Notes: generated from the letters alone by a model not told the origin. A stretch of 64,000 nt of DNA from a bacterium (GCA_026708015.1 JAPOVT010000046.1:62001-126000), one strand, 5' to 3'; shown: positions 9,647 through 19,033, counted from the stretch's first letter. Program-made: numbers and translations.

Positions 9647-10474
9647 ATGGCTGGAAGGTTGGTTTTGGTTGCCACCCCGATCGGCAATCTGGGCGACCTG
9701 TCTCCGAGAGCGGTGGAGGCATTAGCCGACGCTGACGTGGTGGCCTGTGAGGACACTCGCCGCACCGGAAAACTGCTTGCCCATGCCGGGGTGAACGCGC
9801 CCCGCCTGCTGGTGGTCAACGAGCACACCGAAAAGGCCAGTGCGGCCGAGATCGCCAAACTGATCGTCGCCGGGAACATGGTGGCCCTGGTCACCGATGC
9901 CGGCACCCCGGCGGTCTCCGATCCGGGTGCCAAGGTGGTGCAGGCGGTGCTCAAGGTCGGAGCCGAGGTGGAGGCCGTGCCCGGACCGTCGGCCGCCTTG
10001 TCTGCCCTGGTGGTGAGCGGCCTGCCCACGGGGCGCTTTTGCTTTGAGGGATTTCTGCCCAAGAAGGGGCGCCATCGCACCGATCGCCTCCACGCGCTGT
10101 CAGTCGAGCCTCGCACCATGGTGCTGTTTGAAGCGCCCCACCGGCTGGCCCGCACTTTGGGCGACTTGGCCTCAGCGCTGGGCGGTGATCGGGACGTCGC
10201 CATCGTGCGGGAGCAGACCAAGCTGCACGAGGAGGTTTGGCGCGGCGCTATGGCCGATGCAGTTGCCCGGGTTGGCGAGTCAGAGCCCCGCGGCGAATAT
10301 GTGCTGGTGGTGGCTGGCTGCCCCGACCCGCCTCCGCCCTCAGCACCTCAGATTCAGGAGGCTCTCGAGGAGAGGTTGGCCGAAGGATTGTCTCGACGGG
10401 ATGCGGCCGCCGCGGTGGCCGCCGACCTCGGAGTGTCCCGACGAGCCGTGTACCAGATCAGTCTGAAAGACTGA
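9647..10474 (+). CDS. rsmI: 16S rRNA (cytidine1402-2'-O)-methyltransferase
   Basis: This 275-aa SAM-dependent tetrapyrrole-methylase-fold enzyme 2'-O-methylates C1402 in the decoding centre of 16S rRNA. The family motif LVLVATPIGNLGDLSPRA starts at residue 5. CEDTRRTGKLL, ALVTDAGTPAVSDPG and PGPSAALSALVVSGLP follow in the canonical order, with the FEAPHRLARTL segment later. A GGGAGG Shine-Dalgarno lies 6 bases before the ATG. The C-terminal 40 residues form the small helical domain common to RsmI. Confidence 0.95.
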   Translation: MAGRLVLVATPIGNLGDLSPRAVEALADADVVACEDTRRTGKLLAHAGVNAPRLLVVNEHTEKASAAEIAKLIVAGNMVALVTDAGTPAVSDPGAKVVQAVLKVGAEVEAVPGPSAALSALVVSGLPTGRFCFEGFLPKKGRHRTDRLHALSVEPRTMVLFEAPHRLARTLGDLASALGGDRDVAIVREQTKLHEEVWRGAMADAVARVGESEPRGEYVLVVAGCPDPPPPSAPQIQEALEERLAEGLSRRDAAAAVAADLGVSRRAVYQISLKD

Positions 10475-10521
10475 CCCTTCCAGAGGTCCCAAGTACTGGC
10501 CCAGTTGGCAGAGGAGTCCCC

Positions 10522-10986
10522 ATGAGCGACGTCAAACCCATTCCCGACGACTACCCCCGCGTCACCCCCTACCTGTGTGTGGATGGCGCAGCCGCGGCCA
10601 TCGACTTCATGGTCGAGGTGTTCGACGCCACCGAGCGGATGCGGATTTCTGCCCCCGGAGGAATGATCGGCCATGCTGAGGTGGCCATCGGCGACAGCCT
10701 CATCATGGTGTCCGACGAATACCCCGAGATGGGGGTGATCGGACCCAAGACCATCGGTGGCACTGCGGTCACCATCAGCGTGTATGTGGAGGACGTCGAC
10801 GCCACCTATGCCAAGGCCGTCGCAGCCGGGGCCACTGCCGAACGACCGGTGGAGACCCATTTCTACGGTGACCGCAGCGGGATGTTCGTCGACCCATTCG
10901 GCCACCGCTGGAACGTGTCCACCCATGTGGAAGACGTGCCCTCCGACGAGTTGGCCCGCCGCTCGGCCGAGTGGTTCGGGGAGTAA
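10522..10986 (+). CDS. VOC-superfamily (PhnB/glyoxalase-like) protein
   Basis: This 154-aa protein has two beta-alpha-beta-beta-beta modules. TPYLCVDGAAAAIDFMVEVF near the N-terminus, GHAEVAIGDSLIMVSDE, and a second module ending YGDRSGMFVDPFGHRWNVST match the PhnB-like branch of the vicinal oxygen chelate fold. Members include metal-dependent lyases and bleomycin-resistance-like binders; the activity cannot be assigned. GAGGAG precedes the ATG at 10522. The frame extends further upstream over rsmI but without a credible start. It is the last gene before the 11-16 kb accessory insert. Confidence 0.85.
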   Translation: MSDVKPIPDDYPRVTPYLCVDGAAAAIDFMVEVFDATERMRISAPGGMIGHAEVAIGDSLIMVSDEYPEMGVIGPKTIGGTAVTISVYVEDVDATYAKAVAAGATAERPVETHFYGDRSGMFVDPFGHRWNVSTHVEDVPSDELARRSAEWFGE

Positions 10987-11052
10987 ATTCCGCAGTTCGT
11001 TTCGGATCGCCGGGCCCGCTGGGGGCGATCTCTGGGCTGGCGCGGCCTGGGG

Positions 11053-11058
11053 TAGCAT
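11053..11058 (+). promoter_or_regulatory. -10-like element before the fibronectin-III gene
   Basis: TAGCAT ends 8 bases before the ATG at 11067 with no ribosome binding site between, again suggesting a leaderless transcript. Confidence 0.4.
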
Positions 11059-11066
11059 CTGGCGGT

Positions 11067-13090
11067 ATGGGCAGGGGTCTTGGCGGATTTCGAGCCGGGC
11101 CCGTCCTAGTTGTGTTGGCGGTGTGGTGTTTGTTGGCGGGGGGCTTGGCGGTTCCTGTTGTGGCGCAGTCGGGGGAGGGTGTGCCGGTTCCGGGTGTGCC
11201 GCCTGCGGGCGGGGGCGGTTTGGAGGCTGGCCAGGTTGATGGCGCTGCCGGCAGCGGAGGCGATGGGTTTGTGGGGTGGAGGCTGTGCCGGGTTCGCCTC
11301 CTCTGAACGGCCCGCTGGACGAGGGTTTGGGCCGGTTGGAAGAGTCGGGTGCTGGGGTCGGCGGGTCGGGCCGAGAAGGAGAGCCGGGGCCGGTTGCTGT
11401 TGTGTTTGAGGGCGGTTTTTTGGAGGCGCCGGTTGCGGTAGAAGCGGTGGTGGGGCCGGCGCCGGAGGGTTTTGGGGGTTTGGCGATGTGCGCAGGCGGT
11501 TATGTGTGCGGCAGCGCGCAGGTTTTGCCTGGGCCGACGGGGTTGTCGTGTTCGGTGACGGCGTCGGTGATCGTGTTCTCGTGGAATCGGGTTTCTGGGG
11601 CTGATGACTATACGGCGAAGTTGTAGTTGGCGGTGGCGGGCAGCCGCCAGACGGTGAGGACGACGTCTGGGACCACGGCGGTGTTCGGGGGGTTGTCGTC
11701 GTCGACGAGGTATTACATCGGGGTGCATTCGAATGTGGGTGGTGTGGCCCAGTATTACTCGGGGGTGTATTGCACGACCGCGGTGGGCCCGCCGTCGTGC
11801 GGTGCGGTGTCGGCTAGCGGAGTGCAGCTGATGTGGCGGGCCGATTCGCGGGTGCATCAGTGGTATGCGGGCCGGGCCACCACCGTGAGCCAGTATGCGG
11901 ACGGGCGGTTGTTGGCCGCTTCGACGCTGTCGACCGTGTTCACCGGGTTGGAGGCGAACGTGTCCTACACGTTCTTTTTCTGGTGGCGGGCGTCGCCCAC
12001 CAGCGCCTGGAACCAAGTGCAGCCCAGCACCGTGTGTACGACGATGGCGCCGCTTGCGGCGCCGGTCGTGTCGTGTACGACCACGGCGAGCTCCATCTCG
12101 GCGAGCTGGGGCTCGGTGCGCGGGGCGGTGCGGTATCGGGTGTCGAGGGGCAGCGGATGGGCGACGGCCTCGGGCCGGTCCCATGCGTTCTCGAACCGGG
12201 CTGCGTCCACCGCCTATACGGTGAGGGTGCAGGGGTGGAACTCTGCGGGCTGGGGCCAGACCGGCACAGCCAGGTGCACGACCCTGGCGGCGGTCCTGCC
12301 CGCGCCCACGGGGCTGAAGTGCGAGGCGACATCGTCGCAGGTCAGGTTCTCCTGGAATGTAGTTATGGAAGATGAACAGGGAAATAAGATAACGAAACAG
12401 ATGGAGATACTTGATGTCTGCTATGATCGCTACACAATTGACAGTAACAATATATATGCGGGTGACAAGCTCAACATCCGGATTGTAAAAGAAATTGATA
12501 ATACCACACTTGATCAAGTCGATGGAGGCATTCACGAACGACTATGTCGCTGGACCTCAGACAAGGTTCCCATGCCATGCTTCCTATATGACACTGGAAA
12601 TCCTCAGGGCAAGGTGATCGATGATGCTCCTAACGGTGGAGCAGGCGATAATCCCTTCACGCCCTACCCTAGTGCGTTCATTTCCCTGACTGATCCAGTA
12701 ACCAGAACAAAGTTTGCAGTGTGGCCTTCTAAATGGCCCTTTTCCTCGGTCACAACACCTTGGCCCTCAGAAGTAGTGACCTCAAGCTTTGCGATCTATC
12801 GAGCGGTGAAGTCTGGAGAGTTTGTTAGATGCAGTCCCGGATACAACCCAGTAGAAAATAAAGGCGATAACAAGGGAACTTGCCATGGGGAGACCTATGC
12901 ACCCTTTGGGCTGAAGAAAGTTGTGGGACCTGAAGGTGAAGATAGGAGTATCGAAGGGTGGTTTAACGCTTCAGTGCCTTACCGCGAAGGTGGCACTGAA
13001 GCGGACAAACATGAACTCCAAGTGCAGACTTGTTCGAGATTATCAATTGCTCAAGTCGCACACACGTTTTGTTGGTGGGAGAACATATGA
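11067..13090 (+). pseudogene. Secreted fibronectin-III repeat protein, broken, with a foreign AT-rich 3' end
   Basis: The reading begins with a signal peptide (VLVVLAVWCLLAGGLA ... VVAQS), then Gly/Pro-rich linker. The frame must shift near 11271, beside a GGGG run, to continue as VEAVPGSPPLNGP. An in-frame TAG at 11624-11626 then interrupts a fibronectin-III-like domain (SWNRVSGADDYTAKL, stop, LAVAGS). Two further Trp/Cys-containing domains follow (LSSSTRYYIGVHS; SWGSVRGAVRYRVSRGSGW). At about 12355 the third domain is cut after VRFSWN and the DNA changes from very GC-rich to AT-rich. The remaining 240 codons, with several cysteines, resemble nothing upstream and stay open to 13090. The product is probably not made whole unless frameshifting or readthrough occurs. 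Confidence 0.65.
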
Positions 13091-13130
13091 ATACTGCACT
13101 TGAGTTCAAATAGAGATTACTGAGACAGCC

Positions 13131-15890
13131 ATGCGAATCCGTAACCAATATACGTGTTTGCCCTGGAGCTTGTGCTGGATGGCATTGATTATAATTGGCT
13201 GCAGTACTGATGGAGTCCCTGATGCAGTTGAAAGCGATTTAGCTTTCATGCCTGTTCAAGAATCTCTAATTTCTGAATCCATTGGGGAAGACAATTCAGG
13301 GACTATTCGAGAGATTCATGAGAATAATGTTGGCGAGCCGATGGCTGCTCCTGCTGTTGAAGGAGCAGACCAGCAAGCTGGCATGTTTTCTGAAGCTCAG
13401 GAGAAATCTCTCGCACTAAGCAGTGGAGAACGACAGAATGGATATATGGGGGTCGATGATGTTATGCCAATCCCGCACTTGTGGTACAGCAAGCTCGACG
13501 GTTTGGTTCCTATGCAGGACATTGAATCAGAACTAGTAGCCAGCGACTCTCAAAACACTGAAGCAAATGCTGGGAATTTATCTTCAATCGTGTCGCACCA
13601 AGACTTTGAGGTGTCACATACATTCGGTGAGGAGTGTAAAGATAAAGAAGAAGAATCTGGTCAAGTCCCCTTTCCTAACTATCCAGCGCTCTTCGAAAGA
13701 CCAGGCTTTCCGGTGGGGTATGATGGCCACTTTTCCTGGGAACTTCCACCTCAAGTCCTGAAACCATGTTATAACCTTGCCTTATCGGGAGTCACAATTC
13801 ATGGCTGTGTTGCCCGCGGATTTATATATAATCAGTCTCCAACTCATTTTGCTAGGAATGTAACAATTTCTATTACAAGTAGGGACTTGAGTAAGAGTGT
13901 AAGCGTTCGATGGCCCTTTACATTGTTTCCAGGGGAACGAGCTCCTTTCGAAGTGGCGTTTGATTGGGAGCCAAGATTCCAGATCGAGGTTTCTTCTTGG
14001 ACAGACATTGGCACCTTTTCTGTCGATGCACAACTCTCCACTAAACCAGATCTGAGTCGAGCTTTTCTGCGAATTGGTGATAGTGCGAATCTCTCCCAGC
14101 TGGTAATTCACGATGAACGCCTATATGACTTGGAAGATTGGCAGAGTATGATGCGCATCAATCCGAGTAAATATCGTCTTAAGTCAGTAGAACAATTCGA
14201 TTATTTTTTTCCACCTGGCTTAGTAAAGAGCGATGATCTAGATGTTGTGGCTTCGAGAGTCTTGCCAGTTGATGAGTCGACATTCATCTATGCACCTCAG
14301 GCGGTTAGGGGACGAGAATTCGTAAGGGTACTCGAATCCAGTAAGGTTCTAAAAGATTTCAATGTTCGAATCTTTCAAGCGGTTGTGGGATTAGATGAGG
14401 AACCTATTGGACCCTGGACCGCCGATGGTCCTGAAGATATACAAATCACTGCTGATTTGCTTGATCTTCGGGAGTTACAACCGTATTTCTTGCAACATAT
14501 AGAGGAGGAATCCTTGGGAATGCAGGCCCTACCAGGACACGGTGAGGTTTCTTGGGAAGAGTACGACATCGTCACCCTTGATAGCGTCAGCGATTTTTCC
14601 TATCTGTCCGACCCTTTCTACATTGTCAATAAAGTCCCCCTAAATCCCAATATGATATTTCCCAATAACTTGGGAAATCCAGGGTTGGAAGGCTTTTTGA
14701 ACGACATAAACTTTGAAGGTATGCCTCCTTGGATTGACAGAAAATACGATTCTATCGACTTTCAATTGTGGATTGGGATCGATGGCACATTTCAGGCTGA
14801 AACTTCGACATTGCCACCGGTAATTAACGCCATAGGTATTGCTGAATCCAATGATTCTAATTATGGACCCTCCCGACAGCCTTGTGACTCTACTGGTGCA
14901 CTTATCTTGAGAGATCGGAAGACAGACCTAGGGTACTGGGCCATCGTTGATGTTCTTTTGGGTACTACACAAGATCCTGTATACATCTCTCAGAATGTTG
15001 AAGAAGTGGTCGTACTCCCTGACACTGTCACCTTGTTGGACGGGACAGTTAGAGGGTTCGTTCGTAATTTGTCTGAGCATATGTTTGCTAGACATGTTTC
15101 GGTTGATACTACTTCAGGTGGCATCTGTCCAAATGCTGAACCTTGGAAGTGGCCACTCTCTATTCAGCCTGGCGAGCTAGCACCGTTTCAGATATTGAAG
15201 TGTGACGATGCTTCCACGGTAGACGATTTAGATCTGGAGGTTTCGGCTGTATTTTCGGAAAATGTTGATTTGAGCCGATCATTTTACATTATGGAACACA
15301 ATGTCGGATCTGTGTATAAGGATGAACCAGGTCAGGTGTCAGCGCGATGCAATTCTGAAGCTCCCGTGCGGACGTACGAGTCAGGTACATACAGATACGC
15401 GGTTCTTCGCTCACATTACTATTTGCATATGTGCGAAGATCAGTTTCGCGCGTACTTTCAAAATATTCAGACTTGGTATGGCTCATCTGACATCGGAATT
15501 TTGGAATTTCGTGATTTATATGCTCGCATAGAACAGTCGACTTCTCATTTTGGGTCAAAAACCAATTTAATTTTGCAAACAATCCCAAATGTGGTGGCAT
15601 ATGCGGCTATTGTGAATTCGAACCAACAGGTTATAGATGTAATGCCACTACAACTCTATACATCTGTGTATGGTGACTCTCCCTTTGGCAATAGATTTGT
15701 CGAAGTCAACCAGATCCCAATACCCAGTGTGTGGTCTGGGGATTCAGTGCGAATGATGGTTATGTATCCTAGAGAGGATGAAACGATAGCGGAGGTGTGC
15801 CCAGTTTACGATAAAGTCGGAGAAGGGCCCTGTGTGCAACCTCGCAGGTATGAGGTGTGGATCGGTGGTGCCAATGAAACTGCTGGATAG
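13131..15890 (+). CDS. Large AT-rich lipoprotein with a duplicated beta domain
   Basis: This 919-aa protein of unknown function has markedly lower GC than its surroundings. A hydrophobic stretch ending IIIGC (Cys 24) is a lipobox, so it is probably surface lipid-anchored. Residues 30-190 are acidic and low-complexity. Two related segments occur: about residues 220-315 (GCVARGFIYNQS ... WPFTLFPGERAPFEV ... PDLSRAFL) and about 636-725 (GTVRGFVRNLSE ... WPLSIQPGELAPFQI ... VDLSRSFY). These are an internal duplication of a roughly 95-aa Ig/FxLYD-like beta domain. It follows the chimeric gene by 40 bases in the same composition, so both probably arrived together. Confidence 0.7.
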   Translation: MRIRNQYTCLPWSLCWMALIIIGCSTDGVPDAVESDLAFMPVQESLISESIGEDNSGTIREIHENNVGEPMAAPAVEGADQQAGMFSEAQEKSLALSSGERQNGYMGVDDVMPIPHLWYSKLDGLVPMQDIESELVASDSQNTEANAGNLSSIVSHQDFEVSHTFGEECKDKEEESGQVPFPNYPALFERPGFPVGYDGHFSWELPPQVLKPCYNLALSGVTIHGCVARGFIYNQSPTHFARNVTISITSRDLSKSVSVRWPFTLFPGERAPFEVAFDWEPRFQIEVSSWTDIGTFSVDAQLSTKPDLSRAFLRIGDSANLSQLVIHDERLYDLEDWQSMMRINPSKYRLKSVEQFDYFFPPGLVKSDDLDVVASRVLPVDESTFIYAPQAVRGREFVRVLESSKVLKDFNVRIFQAVVGLDEEPIGPWTADGPEDIQITADLLDLRELQPYFLQHIEEESLGMQALPGHGEVSWEEYDIVTLDSVSDFSYLSDPFYIVNKVPLNPNMIFPNNLGNPGLEGFLNDINFEGMPPWIDRKYDSIDFQLWIGIDGTFQAETSTLPPVINAIGIAESNDSNYGPSRQPCDSTGALILRDRKTDLGYWAIVDVLLGTTQDPVYISQNVEEVVVLPDTVTLLDGTVRGFVRNLSEHMFARHVSVDTTSGGICPNAEPWKWPLSIQPGELAPFQILKCDDASTVDDLDLEVSAVFSENVDLSRSFYIMEHNVGSVYKDEPGQVSARCNSEAPVRTYESGTYRYAVLRSHYYLHMCEDQFRAYFQNIQTWYGSSDIGILEFRDLYARIEQSTSHFGSKTNLILQTIPNVVAYAAIVNSNQQVIDVMPLQLYTSVYGDSPFGNRFVEVNQIPIPSVWSGDSVRMMVMYPREDETIAEVCPVYDKVGEGPCVQPRRYEVWIGGANETAG

Positions 15891-15902
15891 GAGGAATATT
15901 CT

Positions 15903-15971
15903 ATGGCGGTGCTGCCGATCGGGTGGAGTGAGGTTCGCGTCGTTTGGCAGACGTTGGGGCCGGTAGTCTGA
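15903..15971 (+). CDS. Possible 22-codon peptide at the insert boundary, upstream of metG
   Basis: ATG at 15903 follows AGGAGG (15889-15894) with an 8-base spacer. The ORF encodes about 22 residues (MAVLPIGWSEVRVVWQTLGP...) ending in TGA at 15969-15971. The Shine-Dalgarno overlaps the end of the lipoprotein gene, while the coding bases return to high GC. It may be a true small ORF, a leader before metG, or a relic of the gene that once ended here. No homologue is recognised. Confidence 0.3.
   Translation: MAVLPIGWSEVRVVWQTLGPVV
15943..15969 (+). promoter_or_regulatory. Leaderless promoter of metG
   Basis: TAGTCT at 15964-15969 fits TANNNT and ends 6 bases before the metG GTG. TTTGGCA at 15943-15949 is a possible -35 with a short spacer. 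The GAGGAG between -10 and start abuts the GTG with no spacer, so it cannot act as a normal Shine-Dalgarno; transcription most likely starts at the GTG. Confidence 0.5.
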
Positions 15972-15975
15972 GGAG

Positions 15976-17475
15976 GTGTCGCGCTATTTCTTGACAACCC
16001 CGATCTTCTACGTCAACGACGCGCCCCACATCGGCCACGCCTACACCGTGCTCAACGGTGATGCCGTCACCCGCTGGCACCGGCTCTTGGGCGAGGACGT
16101 CTTCTACTTGACCGGCACCGACGAGCACGGCCTCAAAGTGCAGCGGGCGGCGGAGGCCAACGGTCTGTCGCCATTGGAACAGGCCGACGACACCAGCCAG
16201 CGCTTCCGGGAAGCGTGGGCCGAACTTGGGGTGGCCAACGACGAGTTCATCCGTACCACCGAGCCCCGCCATCACCAGGCCGTGCAGACACTCATGCAGC
16301 GGGCCTACGACAACGGCTATATCTACTCGGCGGTCTACGACGGCTGGTATTCGGTATCCGACGAGGCCTACGTGTCAGAAGAAGACGTGACGGAGGAGGA
16401 CATCGAGTCGGGCCGAGTAGAGCGGATGACCGAGGAGAACTACTTCTTCAAGCTCTCCGAGTTCGAAGAGCCGCTGTTGAAGTGGTTCGAGTCCAACCCC
16501 CAGAACATCACCCCCGAGGGCTACCGCAACGAAGCGTTGGGGATCATCCGGGGCGGCTTGCGGGACATCTCCATCACCCGCACATCCATCGACTGGGGCA
16601 TCCCGGTGCCCTGGGCCGAGGGCCATGTTTTCTACGTGTGGTACGACGCGCTGACCAATTACGCCACCGCGGCGGGCTATGGGAACGACGATGAGCGGTT
16701 TGCCCAGTGGTGGCCGTCAGTGCATCACCTGCTGGGCAAGGACATCATCCGCTTCCACTGCGTGTATTGGCCGGCTATGCTGCTGGCCGCCGGTGTTGAG
16801 GATCTGCCCCGCTACCACGTCCACGGCTGGCTGCTGGTGGGCGGGGAGAAGATGTCGAAGTCGGCGTTCAACCAGATCTCTCCCACCGACCTCATCAACG
16901 ACTTCGGCGTGGACGGCTTCCGCTACTCCCTGCTTCGGGACACACCTTTCGGCCCCGACAGCGAGGTCAGCCATGAGGCCCTCCAGCACCGCTACAACAC
17001 CGATCTGGCCAACAACTTCGGCAACCTGTTGCAGCGGTCGTCCACGCTGGTTCACAGCAAGTGCGGCGGAATCGGCCCGGCCCCCGACCCCGACCACCCG
17101 CTGGCCGACATCGCCGCTGAGGTGTACGCCGATGCTGCCGCGGCCTGGGACCGATTCCAGCCGTCGGTAGCGCTGGAGGCCACCTGGCGGCTCATACGCG
17201 ACACCAATGAGTACTTGCAGGCCACCGAGCCGTGGAAGATGGAGCCGGGCCCCTTGGTGAACACGGTGCTGGGCAACGCCCTGGAGGCCCTGCGCATCGT
17301 GTGCGTGCTGGCCAGCCCGGCCATTCCCACCTCTTGTGAGGCAGCCTGGACCCGCCTTGGCTTGGACGGATCTCCCCTCGACCAGCGGCTGCCCGAGGCC
17401 GCGGTGTGGGGGCAGTATCCCGGAGGTCTACCGGTGGCCCAAGGCGATCCGTTGTTTCCCCGCCTCAAAGGCTGA
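15976..17475 (+). CDS. metG: Methionyl-tRNA synthetase
   Basis: This 499-aa class I aminoacyl-tRNA synthetase charges tRNA-Met and initiator tRNA. The N-terminus RYFLTTPIFYVND leads into the HIGH signature (PHIGHAYT), and the KMSKS signature (GEKMSKSAFNQ) is near residue 292. The connective-peptide region (about 120-160) has no CxxC pairs, so it belongs to the zinc-free subtype. There is no C-terminal EMAP-like tRNA-binding domain, making it the short form. The GTG start is forced: a stop lies 12 bases upstream in frame. tatD follows after 2 bases. Confidence 0.95.
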   Translation: MSRYFLTTPIFYVNDAPHIGHAYTVLNGDAVTRWHRLLGEDVFYLTGTDEHGLKVQRAAEANGLSPLEQADDTSQRFREAWAELGVANDEFIRTTEPRHHQAVQTLMQRAYDNGYIYSAVYDGWYSVSDEAYVSEEDVTEEDIESGRVERMTEENYFFKLSEFEEPLLKWFESNPQNITPEGYRNEALGIIRGGLRDISITRTSIDWGIPVPWAEGHVFYVWYDALTNYATAAGYGNDDERFAQWWPSVHHLLGKDIIRFHCVYWPAMLLAAGVEDLPRYHVHGWLLVGGEKMSKSAFNQISPTDLINDFGVDGFRYSLLRDTPFGPDSEVSHEALQHRYNTDLANNFGNLLQRSSTLVHSKCGGIGPAPDPDHPLADIAAEVYADAAAAWDRFQPSVALEATWRLIRDTNEYLQATEPWKMEPGPLVNTVLGNALEALRIVCVLASPAIPTSCEAAWTRLGLDGSPLDQRLPEAAVWGQYPGGLPVAQGDPLFPRLKG

Positions 17476-17477
17476 AG

Positions 17478-18218
17478 GTGCGCTGGATCGACAACCACTG
17501 CCACTTGGAGCTTGACACGCTGGATGAAGTCGTCGCCCAGGCTTCGGCGGCCGGAGTGGAGCTCCTGATCGACGTGGGCACCGATTTAGCCTCGTCAACT
17601 GGCGCAATAGCCAAAGCGGCGGCCAGCGACCAGGTGTGGGCCACCGTTGGGGTTCACCCCCACGAGGCTCGCCACGGCATCGGCGGAATTGAGGAGATGC
17701 TGGGATCCGACCGGGTGGTGGCGGTGGGGGAGTGCGGACTCGACTACCACTACAACCACTCGCCGCCCGCCGACCAGCAGGCGGTATTCGCCGCCCAGAT
17801 CGAGATGGCCCACCGGCACCAGATGCCACTGGTAATCCACACCCGAGAGGCCTGGGACGACACCTTCGCCATCCTGGATGAAGGCGGGGTGCCCGACCAC
17901 ACGGTGTTCCACTGCTTCACCGGAGGCGCCGACGAGGCCCGGGCCGCACTCGATCGTGGGGCTTACCTGTCGTTCAGCGGCATCGTGACCTTCCCTTCCG
18001 CCGACGAGGTGCGGGCCGCCGCCTCGCTGTGCCCCCTCGACCGATTGTTGGTGGAGACCGATTCGCCGTACCTGGCCCCGGTTCCGCGGCGAGGAAAGCC
18101 CAACGCCCCGGCCAATCTGCCCCTGGTGGGGGAGGCGTTGGCCCGAGTCCACGGTGTTGCGCCCGAGGTGGTGGCCGAGCACACCTGGGACAACGCGGCC
18201 GCCTTCTATGGCCTATGA
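17478..18218 (+). CDS. tatD: TatD-family metal-dependent hydrolase/DNase
   Basis: This 246-aa TIM-barrel hydrolase is of the TatD family (3'-5' exonuclease and D-aminoacyl-type hydrolase activities are reported for relatives). The metal site is visible as DNHCHLE at residue 4, GECGLDYH in the middle, HTREA, HCFTG and the late ETDSPYLAP. The GTG start at 17478 immediately follows the metG stop; a longer frame into metG exists but has no ribosome site and would add non-family residues. The stop overlaps the rsmA start (ATGA). metG-tatD-rsmA is a common actinobacterial order. Confidence 0.92.
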   Translation: MRWIDNHCHLELDTLDEVVAQASAAGVELLIDVGTDLASSTGAIAKAAASDQVWATVGVHPHEARHGIGGIEEMLGSDRVVAVGECGLDYHYNHSPPADQQAVFAAQIEMAHRHQMPLVIHTREAWDDTFAILDEGGVPDHTVFHCFTGGADEARAALDRGAYLSFSGIVTFPSADEVRAAASLCPLDRLLVETDSPYLAPVPRRGKPNAPANLPLVGEALARVHGVAPEVVAEHTWDNAAAFYGL

Positions 18219-19033
18219 CGCTCACCCGCACCCAGGTTCTAGACCTGCTGGACCGTCATGGCCTGGCTCCCAGCCGAGCCATGGGCCAGAACTTCGTGGT
18301 CGACCCCAACACCATCGACGCCATGGTCCGGGCCGCCGAGCTGTGTCCCGAGGATTCGGTGGTGGAGATCGGCCCCGGATTGGGGTCGCTCACTCGAGCC
18401 CTGGCCGCCGAGGTTGAGCATGTGCTGGCCGTGGAGGCCGACCGCCACCTGCTGGCCCCACTGGCCGAGGTGGTCGACGCTCCCAACATCGAGATCGTTC
18501 ACGCCGATGCCACCACGCCAGAGTGGCGCACCAAGCTAGGCGCCAGCGACAGGCGGTGGGCACTGGTGGCCAACCTGCCCTACAACGTGGCTGTTCCCCT
18601 GCTGTTGGACCTGCTGGACAACGAGCCCCGCATCGAGACCTTCACCTTCATGGTGCAGCGGGAGGTGGCTGATCGGCTGGTGGCCGCGGTGGGAACCAAG
18701 GCCTACGGGATTCCCACCCTCAAGGTGGCCTACTGGTGCGAGGCCAGTATCGTTCGGGCGGTCCCTCTCACGGTTTTCTACCCTCGACCCCGGGTGTCGT
18801 CTGCGGTGGTCCGGATGGAGCGACTACCAGCCCCAGCCGTGGACGCCGACCCCGACCGACTGTTTTTCCTCATCCGCACCGCCTTCGCCCAGCGCCGCAA
18901 AATGCTGCGCCGTTCACTGGCCGCCCACTTGACCCCCGAGCATTTTGCCCAAGCCGCCATTTCCCCCACCGCCCGCCCCGAACGGTTGACCCTCGCCGAC
19001 TGGGCCCGCCTCGCGGCCGGTTCCCTTCCCTGA
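18215..19033 (+). CDS. rsmA: 16S rRNA (adenine1518/1519-N6)-dimethyltransferase
   Basis: This 272-aa KsgA/RsmA enzyme dimethylates two adjacent adenines in helix 45 of 16S rRNA and checks small-subunit assembly. The family hallmarks are in order: SRAMGQNFVVDPNTID, SAM motif EIGPGLGSLTRAL, acidic VEADRHL, HADATT, and catalytic NLPYNVAVPLL. FYPRPRVSSAVVRM in the C-terminal part follows. ATG at 18215 overlaps the tatD TGA. Complete and of normal length. Also known as ksgA. Confidence 0.96.
   Translation: MTLTRTQVLDLLDRHGLAPSRAMGQNFVVDPNTIDAMVRAAELCPEDSVVEIGPGLGSLTRALAAEVEHVLAVEADRHLLAPLAEVVDAPNIEIVHADATTPEWRTKLGASDRRWALVANLPYNVAVPLLLDLLDNEPRIETFTFMVQREVADRLVAAVGTKAYGIPTLKVAYWCEASIVRAVPLTVFYPRPRVSSAVVRMERLPAPAVDADPDRLFFLIRTAFAQRRKMLRRSLAAHLTPEHFAQAAISPTARPERLTLADWARLAAGSLP

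Noticed and set aside
10775..12535. A 586-codon minus-strand frame
   Set aside because: Antisense over the VOC and fibronectin-III genes; Arg/Pro/His-rich translation without domains.
17406..17477. Longer tatD start inside metG
   Set aside because: Adds 24 residues unlike the family and has no ribosome site; GTG 17478 directly after the metG stop is the better start.
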